A stretch of 6,747 nucleotides of DNA from an uncultured Microcoleaceae cyanobacterium (lineage in GTDB: Bacteria > Cyanobacteriota > Cyanobacteriia > Cyanobacteriales > Microcoleaceae): positions 1-6,747 of the forward strand of contig CALKCV010000361.1 of NCBI GenBank assembly GCA_938083405.1. Direction: 5' to 3'. Below are positions 1 to 4,859 of this stretch, piece after piece. Below the pieces are notes generated by a model. The model saw only the letters and a list, made by a program, of their open reading frames with translations. It searched no databases and was not told the origin of the DNA. Position numbers and translations under genes: made by a program. Every line of letters begins with the position of its first letter. Position 1 is the stretch's first letter.

Positions 1-10
1 TAATTAATAA

Positions 11-133
11 TTGTTGGACGGTCGTCGTCGGGGTGGCTCCTTAGCGTTAATAGATGCCCTGTCCGCAAAGAAATTTTTTGTTCAAATTCCCCATGCCGAA
101 CTACTTAAATGGGGCTACTTTCTGCAACCGTAG
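11..133 (+). other. Doubtful 40-codon reading frame or gene remnant
   Basis: This frame runs from TTG codons at 11 and 14 to a TAG at 131-133. Its translation looks protein-like near the end (IPHAELLKWGYFLQP). Two consecutive in-frame TAA codons at 5-10 close it upstream, so it cannot simply be the tail of a longer intact gene. It has no ATG start and no clear ribosome binding site. It could be a very small gene with a TTG start, the last piece of a decayed gene, or chance. I do not recognise the family. It converges on the rhodanese gene, and the hairpin at 158-176 lies between them. No other gene is visible in 1-184. Confidence 0.15.
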
Positions 134-157
134 CAAAAGCAACCAATTGAGGAAGGA

Positions 158-176
158 GGGCGGGCATGGCCCACCC
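158..176 (-). terminator. GC-rich hairpin downstream of the rhodanese gene
   Basis: On the minus strand the arms GGGTGGGC and GCCCGCCC pair over 8 bp, with one G-U wobble, around the loop CAT. The hairpin starts 8 bases after the rhodanese stop codon. It is followed by a pyrimidine-rich stretch (TCCTTCCTC) rather than a clean T run, so efficient intrinsic termination is an inference. Because the stem is nearly symmetrical it could also act on rightward transcription. Confidence 0.5.
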
Positions 177-184
177 AGACCTAT

Positions 185-544
185 TTAATAGCGCTTAACC
201 CCAGGATCTACGATGGCAGAGTAGGCATCTATACCGCCAACAATATTTTTGACATTGCTAAACCCTTGTTGGATCAGCCATTGACACATCTGAGCCGATC
301 GCATTCCGTGATGGCACAGCACTAGAGTTTCTCGGTCGGCATCTAGCTTGCCGTGTATTTGGCCCGACCATTCGGCAAACTCGCTTAAGGGGAAAATTTC
401 AAACCCTTCGATACTTGCTAATTCAATTTCCTGGGCTTCTCGCACGTCCACCAGTTGCAGATTTTCTTTTCCTTCTGCTAGGCGAAGGGCTAGTTCTTCA
501 ACGCTAATAGTTGCTATGGACTGTGGGGAATTTTGACCTGACAT
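185..544 (-). CDS. Single-domain rhodanese-like sulfurtransferase
   Basis: This is a 119-residue cytosolic protein consisting of one rhodanese domain. Visible landmarks are the ISVEEL start of the fold (about residues 13-18), LVDVRE at 31-36, the active-site loop CHHGMRS at 77-83 with the presumed catalytic Cys77, and GGIDAYS at 103-109. Rhodaneses of this type carry a persulfide on the loop cysteine and move sulfane sulfur to acceptors. The six-residue loop is the length typical of sulfur rather than phosphate chemistry. The true acceptor cannot be told from sequence. The ATG at 542-544 is supported by GAGGT about 11 bases upstream. The gene lies 34 bases downstream of the sugar kinase on the same strand and is probably co-transcribed with it. 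No signal peptide is visible, and the length is normal for a stand-alone domain. Confidence 0.92.
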   Translation of the reverse strand: MSGQNSPQSIATISVEELALRLAEGKENLQLVDVREAQEIELASIEGFEIFPLSEFAEWSGQIHGKLDADRETLVLCHHGMRSAQMCQWLIQQGFSNVKNIVGGIDAYSAIVDPGVKRY

Positions 545-578
545 CTGATTTTTTTACCTCACCGCGCTAGGAACGATT

Positions 579-1595
579 TTAACTATCAATAATTTCCTGG
601 AGCTTGTCAGCTTGAGAACCTTCCAAACGGGGGCCTTGAATTTGAACCACCTCAGAAGCTAAATAATTGCCCCAGCGAGCCGCTTGGGCTGCGGTATAAC
701 CGTGGGTAATGCCAAACAAAACTCCACCAGCAAAAGCATCTCCTGCCCCCACTGTATCGAGGGCCTTCACTGGAAACCCGGCTACATGAGTAACCTGCTT
801 ATTTTCCACTACCAGACAGCCGTTGGGACCATCAGTGATAAAAGCAGTAGTTACCAGCTCGCCTATTTTTGCCGCGCAATCTTCTAAAGATTCCATGCCG
901 CAAAAACTCCGCGCCTCTTCGGCATTGCAAAATACTAAATCGCAATAATCTGTAATAAGCTTGCGGAAGTCCTCGGCAAAACTATCTACTAAAAACTTAT
1001 CGGAAAAAGTAAAAGAAACCCGGACTCCATGACGCTTAGACTGTTCCATCGTTTCGATACAAGCCGCTCTGGTGTCGGGCCCGCTCCAGAGATAGCCTTC
1101 TGAGTAACTGTATTTAGAGCCACTGAGTGGTTTGACATTAATATCGCTCGGAGTTAATCCGATGGAAACTCCCAAATTAGTACACATAGTCCGTTCTGCA
1201 TCTGGAGTTGTCAAAACCAAACAAGTTCCAGTCGGACCTTGAGAGACTGCGGCGGGGGTGACATCAAATTCTACGCCAACTTCTAAAAGGTCTTGGCGAT
1301 AAAATTCGCCGTTGGTGTCCCCGGCAACCTTGCCGGTATAAAAAGCAGTACCACCGCTCTGGGCGATCGCGATAATGGTATTAGCTGCCGAACCTCCAGA
1401 ACGCAATTTTAGCTTGGTATTTTCCAGCTCGTGCAAAAGTGCCCCTTGCTGTTGGGCATCCACCAGGGTCATTCCGCCTCGCTGGATGTCGTGTTTTTTG
1501 ATGAAATCATCTTTTACAAATGCTAAAATATCAACTAGAGCGTTGCCGACGCCAAATACATCTATGGACTTTGAGTTTTCGATGTTTTCTGTCAT
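579..1595 (-). CDS. PfkB family carbohydrate kinase, adenosine-kinase-like
   Basis: This 338-residue soluble kinase belongs to the ribokinase/PfkB superfamily. These enzymes phosphorylate a sugar or nucleoside hydroxyl using ATP. The N-terminal strand and substrate region GVGNALVDI lies at 15-23 and the glycine-rich GGSAANTI at 67-74. The second signature is DTVGAGDAFAGG at 280-291, where Asp286 is the expected catalytic base next to the anion hole GAG. The overall pattern, including GNALVDI and the length, is that of proteins usually annotated as adenosine kinase or a 'PfkB family' kinase in cyanobacteria. The substrate is not proven: adenosine, ribose or another sugar are all possible. The ATG start is preceded by AGAAGG four bases away, a strong ribosome binding site. 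It is the first gene of a probable two-gene unit with the rhodanese. The gene is complete, and no key residue is missing. Confidence 0.9.
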   Translation of the reverse strand: MTENIENSKSIDVFGVGNALVDILAFVKDDFIKKHDIQRGGMTLVDAQQQGALLHELENTKLKLRSGGSAANTIIAIAQSGGTAFYTGKVAGDTNGEFYRQDLLEVGVEFDVTPAAVSQGPTGTCLVLTTPDAERTMCTNLGVSIGLTPSDINVKPLSGSKYSYSEGYLWSGPDTRAACIETMEQSKRHGVRVSFTFSDKFLVDSFAEDFRKLITDYCDLVFCNAEEARSFCGMESLEDCAAKIGELVTTAFITDGPNGCLVVENKQVTHVAGFPVKALDTVGAGDAFAGGVLFGITHGYTAAQAARWGNYLASEVVQIQGPRLEGSQADKLQEIIDS

Positions 1596-1624
1596 TTGAC
1601 CTTCTTTATTTGTTCCCGATTGAT

Positions 1625-1653
1625 TTTACATCAGAGCTCGCCGCAAAAATCAA
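1625..1653 (-). promoter_or_regulatory. Candidate proximal promoter for the kinase-rhodanese unit
   Basis: On the minus strand TTGATT (1648-1653) and TGTAAA (1625-1630) are separated by 17 bases. This is a plausible sigma-70-type pair about 30 bases upstream of the kinase start codon. The match is moderate and the region is AT-rich, so a chance match is possible. Confidence 0.3.
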
Positions 1654-1657
1654 TTTT

Positions 1658-1687
1658 TATGTAGGGTCAAAGCATAATGGCGGTCAA
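1658..1687 (-). promoter_or_regulatory. Candidate distal promoter for the kinase-rhodanese unit
   Basis: On the minus strand TTGACC (1682-1687) is followed after 18 bases by TACATA (1658-1663). The -35 match is good and the -10 is fair. It would give a leader of roughly 55 bases before the kinase ATG. The inverted repeat arm at 1668-1677 lies inside the spacer, where a repressor could interfere; that is inference only. Confidence 0.4.
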
Positions 1688-1726
1688 TTTTGGTAAAAAT
1701 CCCCCGTGAATGGTCTTTATGCTTTG
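1668..1726. repeat. 10-bp inverted repeat in the divergent intergenic region
   Basis: CAAAGCATAA at 1668-1677 and TTATGCTTTG at 1717-1726 are perfect inverted copies separated by 39 bases. The left arm overlaps the spacer of the distal kinase promoter candidate. The spacing is long for a simple dimer operator but fits a looped pair of half sites or an RNA stem. The rest of 1596-1844 shows no gene. Confidence 0.4.
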
Positions 1727-1844
1727 CCCCGTCTTTATTAATGCTACGAGGTCTATCGAATCCACACTATTAGACTCAGATATACCCTCTAGGTTGGAAT
1801 TTACCAATGCGTTCTCAAAAACAAATCCATAACTAAAGTTATTT

Positions 1845-2444
1845 ATGAAAATTTCTCCAGGCAAAGCAGCTTCTATAACAAGTTTACTTTTATTGTTATT
1901 TTTTCCTAATTTTTTAGTTCTCTTAGGATATACTGTTAACGAAAGTATTTTCTTGGGAATTGTAGCGGGTCTTTCTGGCGGCTTAATTGCCGGATGGAGC
2001 CACATGGAATCAGAAGCAAAGCAACTAGAAAAAGCAGAAGAAAAAGTAGAAGAAGAAGAAAAAGAGCAATCGCAATCTGAAATGACTGCAACCTCTAACG
2101 AGCGATCGTTCTCTGAGGAAAAAGAACAGAATCAATACTTAAAGTATGACGATTCAGAAGAGTATGCGTCAGCCCTCGAAAATTGGGCAAAAGATCCGAG
2201 TAAGAATCAGGAAAACTCTTCTATAGAGCCTAGTAATTACGAGCCACGTTTTAGGTCTAGCTTCTTACCAAAAGAACCGAACAAAGCCCAAACACAGGAT
2301 AAATCATCGGAAACAAATACTGCTAATTCTGACAGCTCGCCAAGGACGAACAAAACTTCAATTCGTGTCCGTAGGAAAGGGGTATCTTTATTTTCGTGGT
2401 TCTTAATGAAAGAAAAAGACTCATCTAAAAGCAACCGCCGTTAA
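1845..2444 (+). CDS. Hypothetical membrane protein with long charged cytosolic-type tail
   Basis: I do not recognise this 199-residue protein. Two hydrophobic segments lie at about 9-28 and 35-52; the second is glycine-rich (GIVAGLSGGLIAG), as in helix-packing segments. From residue 54 to the end it is hydrophilic. An acidic, Glu/Lys-rich stretch at 56-76 could form a short helix or coiled coil. A Ser/Asn/Glu-rich, probably disordered stretch follows at about 77-170, then a basic patch near 174-178 (RVRRK) and a short hydrophobic motif (SLFSWFLM, 181-188). The two helices with a short turn suggest a hairpin anchor with the tail on one face of the membrane. The ATG at 1845 is the first possible start after an in-frame TAA at 1830-1832; the ribosome binding site is weak (AAAG). 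The next gene, the DUF218 protein, starts 67 bases later on the same strand, so co-transcription is possible. Composition, not homology, is the only clue to role. Confidence 0.75.
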   Translation: MKISPGKAASITSLLLLLFFPNFLVLLGYTVNESIFLGIVAGLSGGLIAGWSHMESEAKQLEKAEEKVEEEEKEQSQSEMTATSNERSFSEEKEQNQYLKYDDSEEYASALENWAKDPSKNQENSSIEPSNYEPRFRSSFLPKEPNKAQTQDKSSETNTANSDSSPRTNKTSIRVRRKGVSLFSWFLMKEKDSSKSNRR

Positions 2445-2478
2445 GACTAAAAAAAAGGAAAAGCTACCGATAGACAAT

Positions 2479-2502
2479 TTCCTATTTCCTATTCCCCATT
2501 CC
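2479..2502. repeat. Short heptad tract immediately upstream of the DUF218 gene
   Basis: Two exact TTCCTAT units are followed by a variant TCCCCAT and a partial unit. This resembles the heptanucleotide STRR repeats known from cyanobacterial genomes. It ends 9 bases before the start codon, where a ribosome binding site would normally lie, and no purine-rich Shine-Dalgarno sequence is visible there. Confidence 0.5.
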
Positions 2503-2511
2503 AAGTTCCAA

Positions 2512-3309
2512 ATGTTTTTATTTCTGTCTAAGCTATTACCGCTCTTTATTTATCCTCTGGGACTGAGTTGCCTGCTGACGATCGTAGGTTTAATTTTGCT
2601 GTGGCGTAGAAATTCCAGAGGGGCAGCAGCAGCAATTCTTACGGCCTTAACTGTCATCATAATTGCTAGTAATGGCTGGTTTTCGGGGTGGTTAGTTAAA
2701 TCTTTAGAGTCGCAAAACTTGCCAAGAGCCGAATTGCCCCAAGCAGAAGCTATTGTAGTTTTAGGGGGGGGAGTTAAACCCGCTACTCCTCCGAGGCCCA
2801 ATGTCGATGTCAGCGAAGCGGGCGATCGCATTATTTACGGTGCCGAATTATTCCGCCAGGGCAAAGCGCCTTGGTTAATCCTCAGTGGGGGTAGGATTGA
2901 TTGGAAAGATGGTGGGCCACCAGAATCGGAAGATATGGCCTATTTAGCTGAGATTATGGGCGTACCGAGATCGGCAATTTTGCAAGACCCTAATTCTCTT
3001 AATACTCATCAAAATGCGGTAGAAGTGCGGAAAATTTTGGAGAGTAAAGGAATTAAAGGTTCTGTTTTATTGGTAACTTCTGCGATGCATACCCCGCGAT
3101 CGCTCTTAGTTTTCCAGCGTCAGGGTATTAACGTTATTGCAGCCCCAACAGATTTTTTAGTAACTGAAAACTATATTTCTCAAGAAGAAACCAGTTGGGA
3201 AGCTACTTTGCTAAATTTACTTCCCGATGCTTACAGCCTCCAGCAATCTACCAAAGCTTTAAAGGAGTACGTCGGTTTAGTGGTTTATCGTCTCCGGGGC
3301 TGGATTTAA
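2512..3309 (+). CDS. DUF218 (ElyC/YdcF-like) membrane protein
   Basis: This 265-residue protein has two predicted N-terminal transmembrane helices (about 8-30 and 38-58) followed by a DUF218 domain. Family landmarks are AIVVLGGGV at 80-88, the segment GDRIIYGAELFRQGKAPWLI at about 104-123, LSGGR at 124-128, the acidic ESEDMA at 138-143, TH-N-A around 165-169, and VTSAMHTPRS at 188-197. The total length and the C-terminal LKEYVGLVVYRLRGW-like end match the E. coli ElyC type better than the shorter YdcF type. ElyC is linked to envelope integrity and undecaprenyl-phosphate lipid carrier metabolism; applying that role here is inference. The start is taken as the ATG because translation enters the first helix directly and no in-frame alternative is evident. 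No Shine-Dalgarno is seen; a heptad repeat occupies the spot. It is not overlapped by neighbours. Confidence 0.88.
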   Translation: MFLFLSKLLPLFIYPLGLSCLLTIVGLILLWRRNSRGAAAAILTALTVIIIASNGWFSGWLVKSLESQNLPRAELPQAEAIVVLGGGVKPATPPRPNVDVSEAGDRIIYGAELFRQGKAPWLILSGGRIDWKDGGPPESEDMAYLAEIMGVPRSAILQDPNSLNTHQNAVEVRKILESKGIKGSVLLVTSAMHTPRSLLVFQRQGINVIAAPTDFLVTENYISQEETSWEATLLNLLPDAYSLQQSTKALKEYVGLVVYRLRGWI

Positions 3310-3386
3310 TTTCGTTATACCCATGTTTCTACTCTTTTAACCACCGTGCTAACCTCAAAAGAGATTGCAAATAGGAGTTTGACCTA

Positions 3387-3617
3387 ATGTCCCAGGAGTT
3401 CAGACGGATCGTTCCCAAACCCGAGCCACCCGCAGCAGAAATTCTCCAAGCTCATCAAGCAGCCCAGGAGTTTTATCGAGAAGTTGAATATCGCGAAAAC
3501 TTTAAAAACTATTGCCAGTGGTACTACGCCGCTGCCCAACAAAACCAAGAAGAACTACAAAAAATGCAAGGAGACATTAATATTTTCGGTTGGTTTCGGC
3601 GCGGGTTTGGGAATTAA
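3387..3617 (+). CDS. Small hypothetical protein, 76 residues
   Basis: I do not recognise a family. The protein is hydrophilic and probably mostly helical. It has a Pro-rich start (PKPEPPAAE, about 11-19), then an aromatic and charged helix rich in Tyr, Glu and Gln (about 22-60), and a short Gly/Phe/Arg end (FGWFRRGFGN, 67-76). No membrane segment or metal motif is present; it has a single Cys at about residue 43. The gene call rests on a good AGGAG ribosome binding site 9 bases before the ATG and on the coherent protein-like composition. It follows the DUF218 gene by 77 bases on the same strand and is the last rightward gene before the repeat cluster. It may be an independent small gene or the end of that unit. 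Confidence 0.7.
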   Translation: MSQEFRRIVPKPEPPAAEILQAHQAAQEFYREVEYRENFKNYCQWYYAAAQQNQEELQKMQGDINIFGWFRRGFGN

Positions 3618-3641
3618 TAAATTAAAGTTTAGACCGAAGCA

Positions 3642-3688
3642 TTAGTTGTTAGTTGTTAGTTGTTAGTTGTTAGTTGTTAGTTGTTAGT
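3642..3688 (+). repeat. TTAGTTG heptad array, left cluster
   Basis: Six exact tandem copies of TTAGTTG are followed by a partial copy (TTAGT). The array type fits cyanobacterial short tandem heptanucleotide repeats. The complementary sequence reappears in inverted orientation at 4441-4465. It abuts the perfect hairpin at 3689-3712. Confidence 0.95.
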
Positions 3689-3712
3689 AGAACAGGCGCT
3701 CTCGCCTGTTCT
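3689..3712. repeat. Perfect 10-bp-stem hairpin, left copy
   Basis: The arms AGAACAGGCG (3689-3698) and CGCCTGTTCT (3703-3712) pair completely around the loop CTCT. The 24-base core is identical, in the same orientation, to 4261-4284. It lies between the convergent ends of the small hypothetical gene and the metal-sensor gene and could stop transcription from either side, although no T run follows it. Confidence 0.9.
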
Positions 3713-3716
3713 GCGA

Positions 3717-3747
3717 AACGTTGGAACGTTGGAACGTTGGAACGTTG
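3717..3747. repeat. AACGTTGG octamer array, left cluster
   Basis: Three exact AACGTTGG units and a fourth lacking the last base. Each contains the palindrome AACGTT, so the array places a palindromic hexamer every 8 bp. The same unit, read as CCAACGTT, dominates the right cluster at 4286-4440. Confidence 0.93.
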
Positions 3748-3790
3748 TCAGACATCTATGCACCCGAGCCACTTAATTTTACCGCTTTTT

Positions 3791-4216
3791 TTATTTAGGT
3801 AAAAATCTATCTAAAGCCCTTTTTAATTGTTCAATCTCTACATCAATATCACCATCTTTAGCCGCTCTAGAAATACATTCGCTTAAATGTTCGTCTAGAA
3901 TAATTCTCGCTACCCGATCTAAAGCACCTCGAACTGCTGCTATTTGAACTAAGACTTCAGGACAAGGACGACTTTCTTGTACCATAGTTTTAACACCTCG
4001 AATATGCCCTTCAATTCGAGATAATCTATTTACCAAACTTCGCAAAGATTCTTCATTATGAACGTGGGAATGTACCGAATTTTTATGGTCTTCTAAAGAA
4101 GAGCGATCGCTTTGTTTTGAATTTTCAAACGATCTCTTTGGTAAAGGATCGGATTCTATCATAAAGTTTTGAATAAATGAATGCCGTAGATTAAGAATAT
4201 CTCCGATGTTAATCAT
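3791..4216 (-). CDS. inrS: CsoR/RcnR-family metal-sensing repressor, InrS-like
   Basis: This is a DUF156 all-helical DNA-binding repressor; such proteins release DNA when metal binds. Residues are counted from the upstream TTG at 4225, three codons before the ATG used here. The core LVNRLSRIEGHIRGVKTMVQ (about 64-83) is the family signature. The metal site is Cys88, His113 and Cys117, with exactly the 25- and 4-residue spacing of CsoR proteins. His56, in the cluster HSHVH, lies 32 residues before Cys88, the offset I recall for the extra nickel ligand (His21) of Synechocystis InrS. Together with VHNEES and the C-terminal ALDRFLP this favours nickel sensing over copper sensing, by inference. 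The start is uncertain: TTG 4225, ATG 4216 or ATG 4162 (123 residues, closest to usual length). None has a good Shine-Dalgarno. No nickel exporter gene is in view. The gene is bracketed by inverted repeat clusters. Confidence 0.88.
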   Translation of the reverse strand: MINIGDILNLRHSFIQNFMIESDPLPKRSFENSKQSDRSSLEDHKNSVHSHVHNEESLRSLVNRLSRIEGHIRGVKTMVQESRPCPEVLVQIAAVRGALDRVARIILDEHLSECISRAAKDGDIDVEIEQLKRALDRFLPK

Positions 4217-4253
4217 TTTGACCAACTTGCCAATTAATCTTATAAAGCTGCAA

Positions 4254-4285
4254 GTTTCGCAGAACAGGCGCTCTCGCCTGTTCTA
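4254..4285. repeat. Perfect hairpin with flank, right copy
   Basis: The arms AGAACAGGCG (4261-4270) and CGCCTGTTCT (4275-4284) surround the loop CTCT. GTTTCGC precedes the stem here, and its reverse complement GCGAAAC follows the stem in the left copy (3713-3719). The flanks are therefore inverted between copies while the loop keeps the same orientation. It lies just upstream of the metal-sensor gene and downstream of ftrV. Confidence 0.9.
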
Positions 4286-4440
4286 CCAACGTTCCAACGT
4301 TCCAACGTTCCAACGTTCCAACGTTTCGGATAACACGCAGGATGCCTGTTCTACCAACGTTCCAACGTTCCAACGTCAACGTTCCAACGTTTTGGATAAC
4401 ACGCAGGATGCCTGTTCTACCAACGTTCCAACGTTCCAAC
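4286..4440. repeat. CCAACGTT octamer arrays in a 66-68 bp higher-order tandem repeat
   Basis: Five exact CCAACGTT units (4286-4325) are followed by a 28-base segment (4326-4353) ending GATGCCTGTTCTA. Next come about four units, one with a base lost near 4376, then a near-identical 28-base segment (4392-4419), two more units and a partial CCAAC. Segment ends at 4285, 4353 and 4419 give a period of 68 and 66 bp. The 28-base segments contain AACACGC and GCCTGTT, which form a hairpin with one mismatch, a degenerate relative of the perfect hairpin at 4261-4284. Reading frames across this region on both strands are by-products of the repeat and are not annotated as genes. Confidence 0.92.
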
Positions 4441-4465
4441 TGACAACTGACAACTAACAACTAAC
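4441..4465 (-). repeat. Inverted heptad array, right cluster
   Basis: On the plus strand two TGACAAC units are followed by one TAACAAC and a partial TAAC. Read on the minus strand this is the GTTAGTTG-type repeat of 3642-3688, with a diverged GTTGTCA variant. It marks the outer edge of the right cluster, mirroring the left cluster's outer edge. Confidence 0.85.
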
Positions 4466-4499
4466 GGCACGGACGGGGACCGAGCCCCGCAAGCCGTTA
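4462..4499 (-). terminator. Nested stem-loop downstream of ftrV
   Basis: The outer arms TAACGGC (4462-4468) and GCCGTTA (4493-4499) pair over 7 bp. They enclose an inner stem, CGGGG (4474-4478) with CCCCG (4485-4489), around a 6-base loop. On the minus strand it begins 13 bases after the ftrV stop codon. It has no T run afterwards, only the moderately T-rich heptad repeat, so termination is inferred from position and stability. It could instead be another mobile repeat. Confidence 0.4.
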
Positions 4500-4504
4500 A
4501 TGAT

Positions 4505-4520
4505 GTAGCCGTTTAGCTAC
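4505..4520 (-). other. Small hairpin overlapping the ftrV stop codon
   Basis: GTAGC (4505-4509) and GCTAC (4516-4520) pair around a 6-base loop. On the minus strand the ftrV stop TAA lies in this loop. It may protect the 3' end of the message or form part of the termination region with the nested stem-loop just beyond. Confidence 0.35.
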
Positions 4521-4743
4521 TTTGTACGATTTCTAATTCATCCTCTCGGAGGTGGGCCTTAAACTTTTTGCTAAATTGGACGAGAATCGGCAAATTAGCA
4601 CTAACCGGTCTGCCGTTCCATTCAGTAACAATGGCCTTGACATCTCCTTCTTGCCCTTTGATATCAAAAGGCTGCCCTCGATTTTCTGGATGAATATAAA
4701 CAATCACAGATTTATTAACGCGAACCCGATCGCCCGTTTTCAT
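4513..4743 (-). CDS. ftrV: Ferredoxin-thioredoxin reductase, variable chain
   Basis: This 76-residue protein begins MKTGDRVRV and has the small SH3-like barrel pattern of the FTR variable (alpha) chain. Recognisable segments are VYIHPENRGQPFDIKGQEGDV (about 15-35), WNGRPVSANLPILVQF (about 42-57) and the C-terminal FKAHLREDELE (about 61-71). In cyanobacteria and plastids this subunit joins the iron-sulfur catalytic chain FtrC. Together they pass electrons from photoreduced ferredoxin to thioredoxins, linking light to enzyme activation. The ATG at 4741-4743 was chosen over an in-frame ATG 16 codons upstream (4791). AGAAAGG lies 10 bases before it, the length then matches the family, and the extra residues look unlike the domain. 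ftrC is not in this window. The PP2C gene ends 116 bases upstream on the same strand. Confidence 0.93.
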   Translation of the reverse strand: MKTGDRVRVNKSVIVYIHPENRGQPFDIKGQEGDVKAIVTEWNGRPVSANLPILVQFSKKFKAHLREDELEIVQSS

Positions 4744-4859
4744 AGACAAAAAACCTTTCTGTTTCCTCTCAAATTGGCTGAACCACTGCAACTCATTTAG
4801 AGCGGCAATAGCACGACAATTTATTTATTCTCCCATACAAGGGGCGTGCCGCCACCTAC

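Noticed and set aside
1667..2005. 112-codon leftward frame opposite the start of the two-helix membrane protein gene
   Set aside because: It lies antisense to a better-supported gene, has no protein-like domain and no convincing ribosome binding site.
3332..3363. Inverted repeat CTCTTTT / AAAAGAG after the DUF218 gene as a terminator
   Set aside because: Only 7 AT-rich pairs with an 18-base loop and no T run; too weak to call.
4286..4440. CRISPR array
   Set aside because: The units are 8 bp and 66-68 bp tandem repeats with no unique spacers between identical direct repeats, and no cas genes are present.
4206..4460. Overlapping reading frames of about 83 codons on both strands
   Set aside because: They translate the octamer and hairpin repeats into repetitive peptides (NVPTFQRSNV-like on one strand, ERWNVGT-like on the other) and begin inside the metal-sensor gene or its upstream region. 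They are products of the repeat, not genes.
3642..4465. Composite transposon or IS carrying inrS between inverted repeats
   Set aside because: No transposase is present, the ends are tandem heptads rather than defined termini, module order differs between sides and I see no target-site duplication.
4744..4791. Upstream ATG at 4791 as the ftrV start
   Set aside because: It would add 16 residues not fitting the family, and the good AGAAAGG site is placed for the ATG at 4743.
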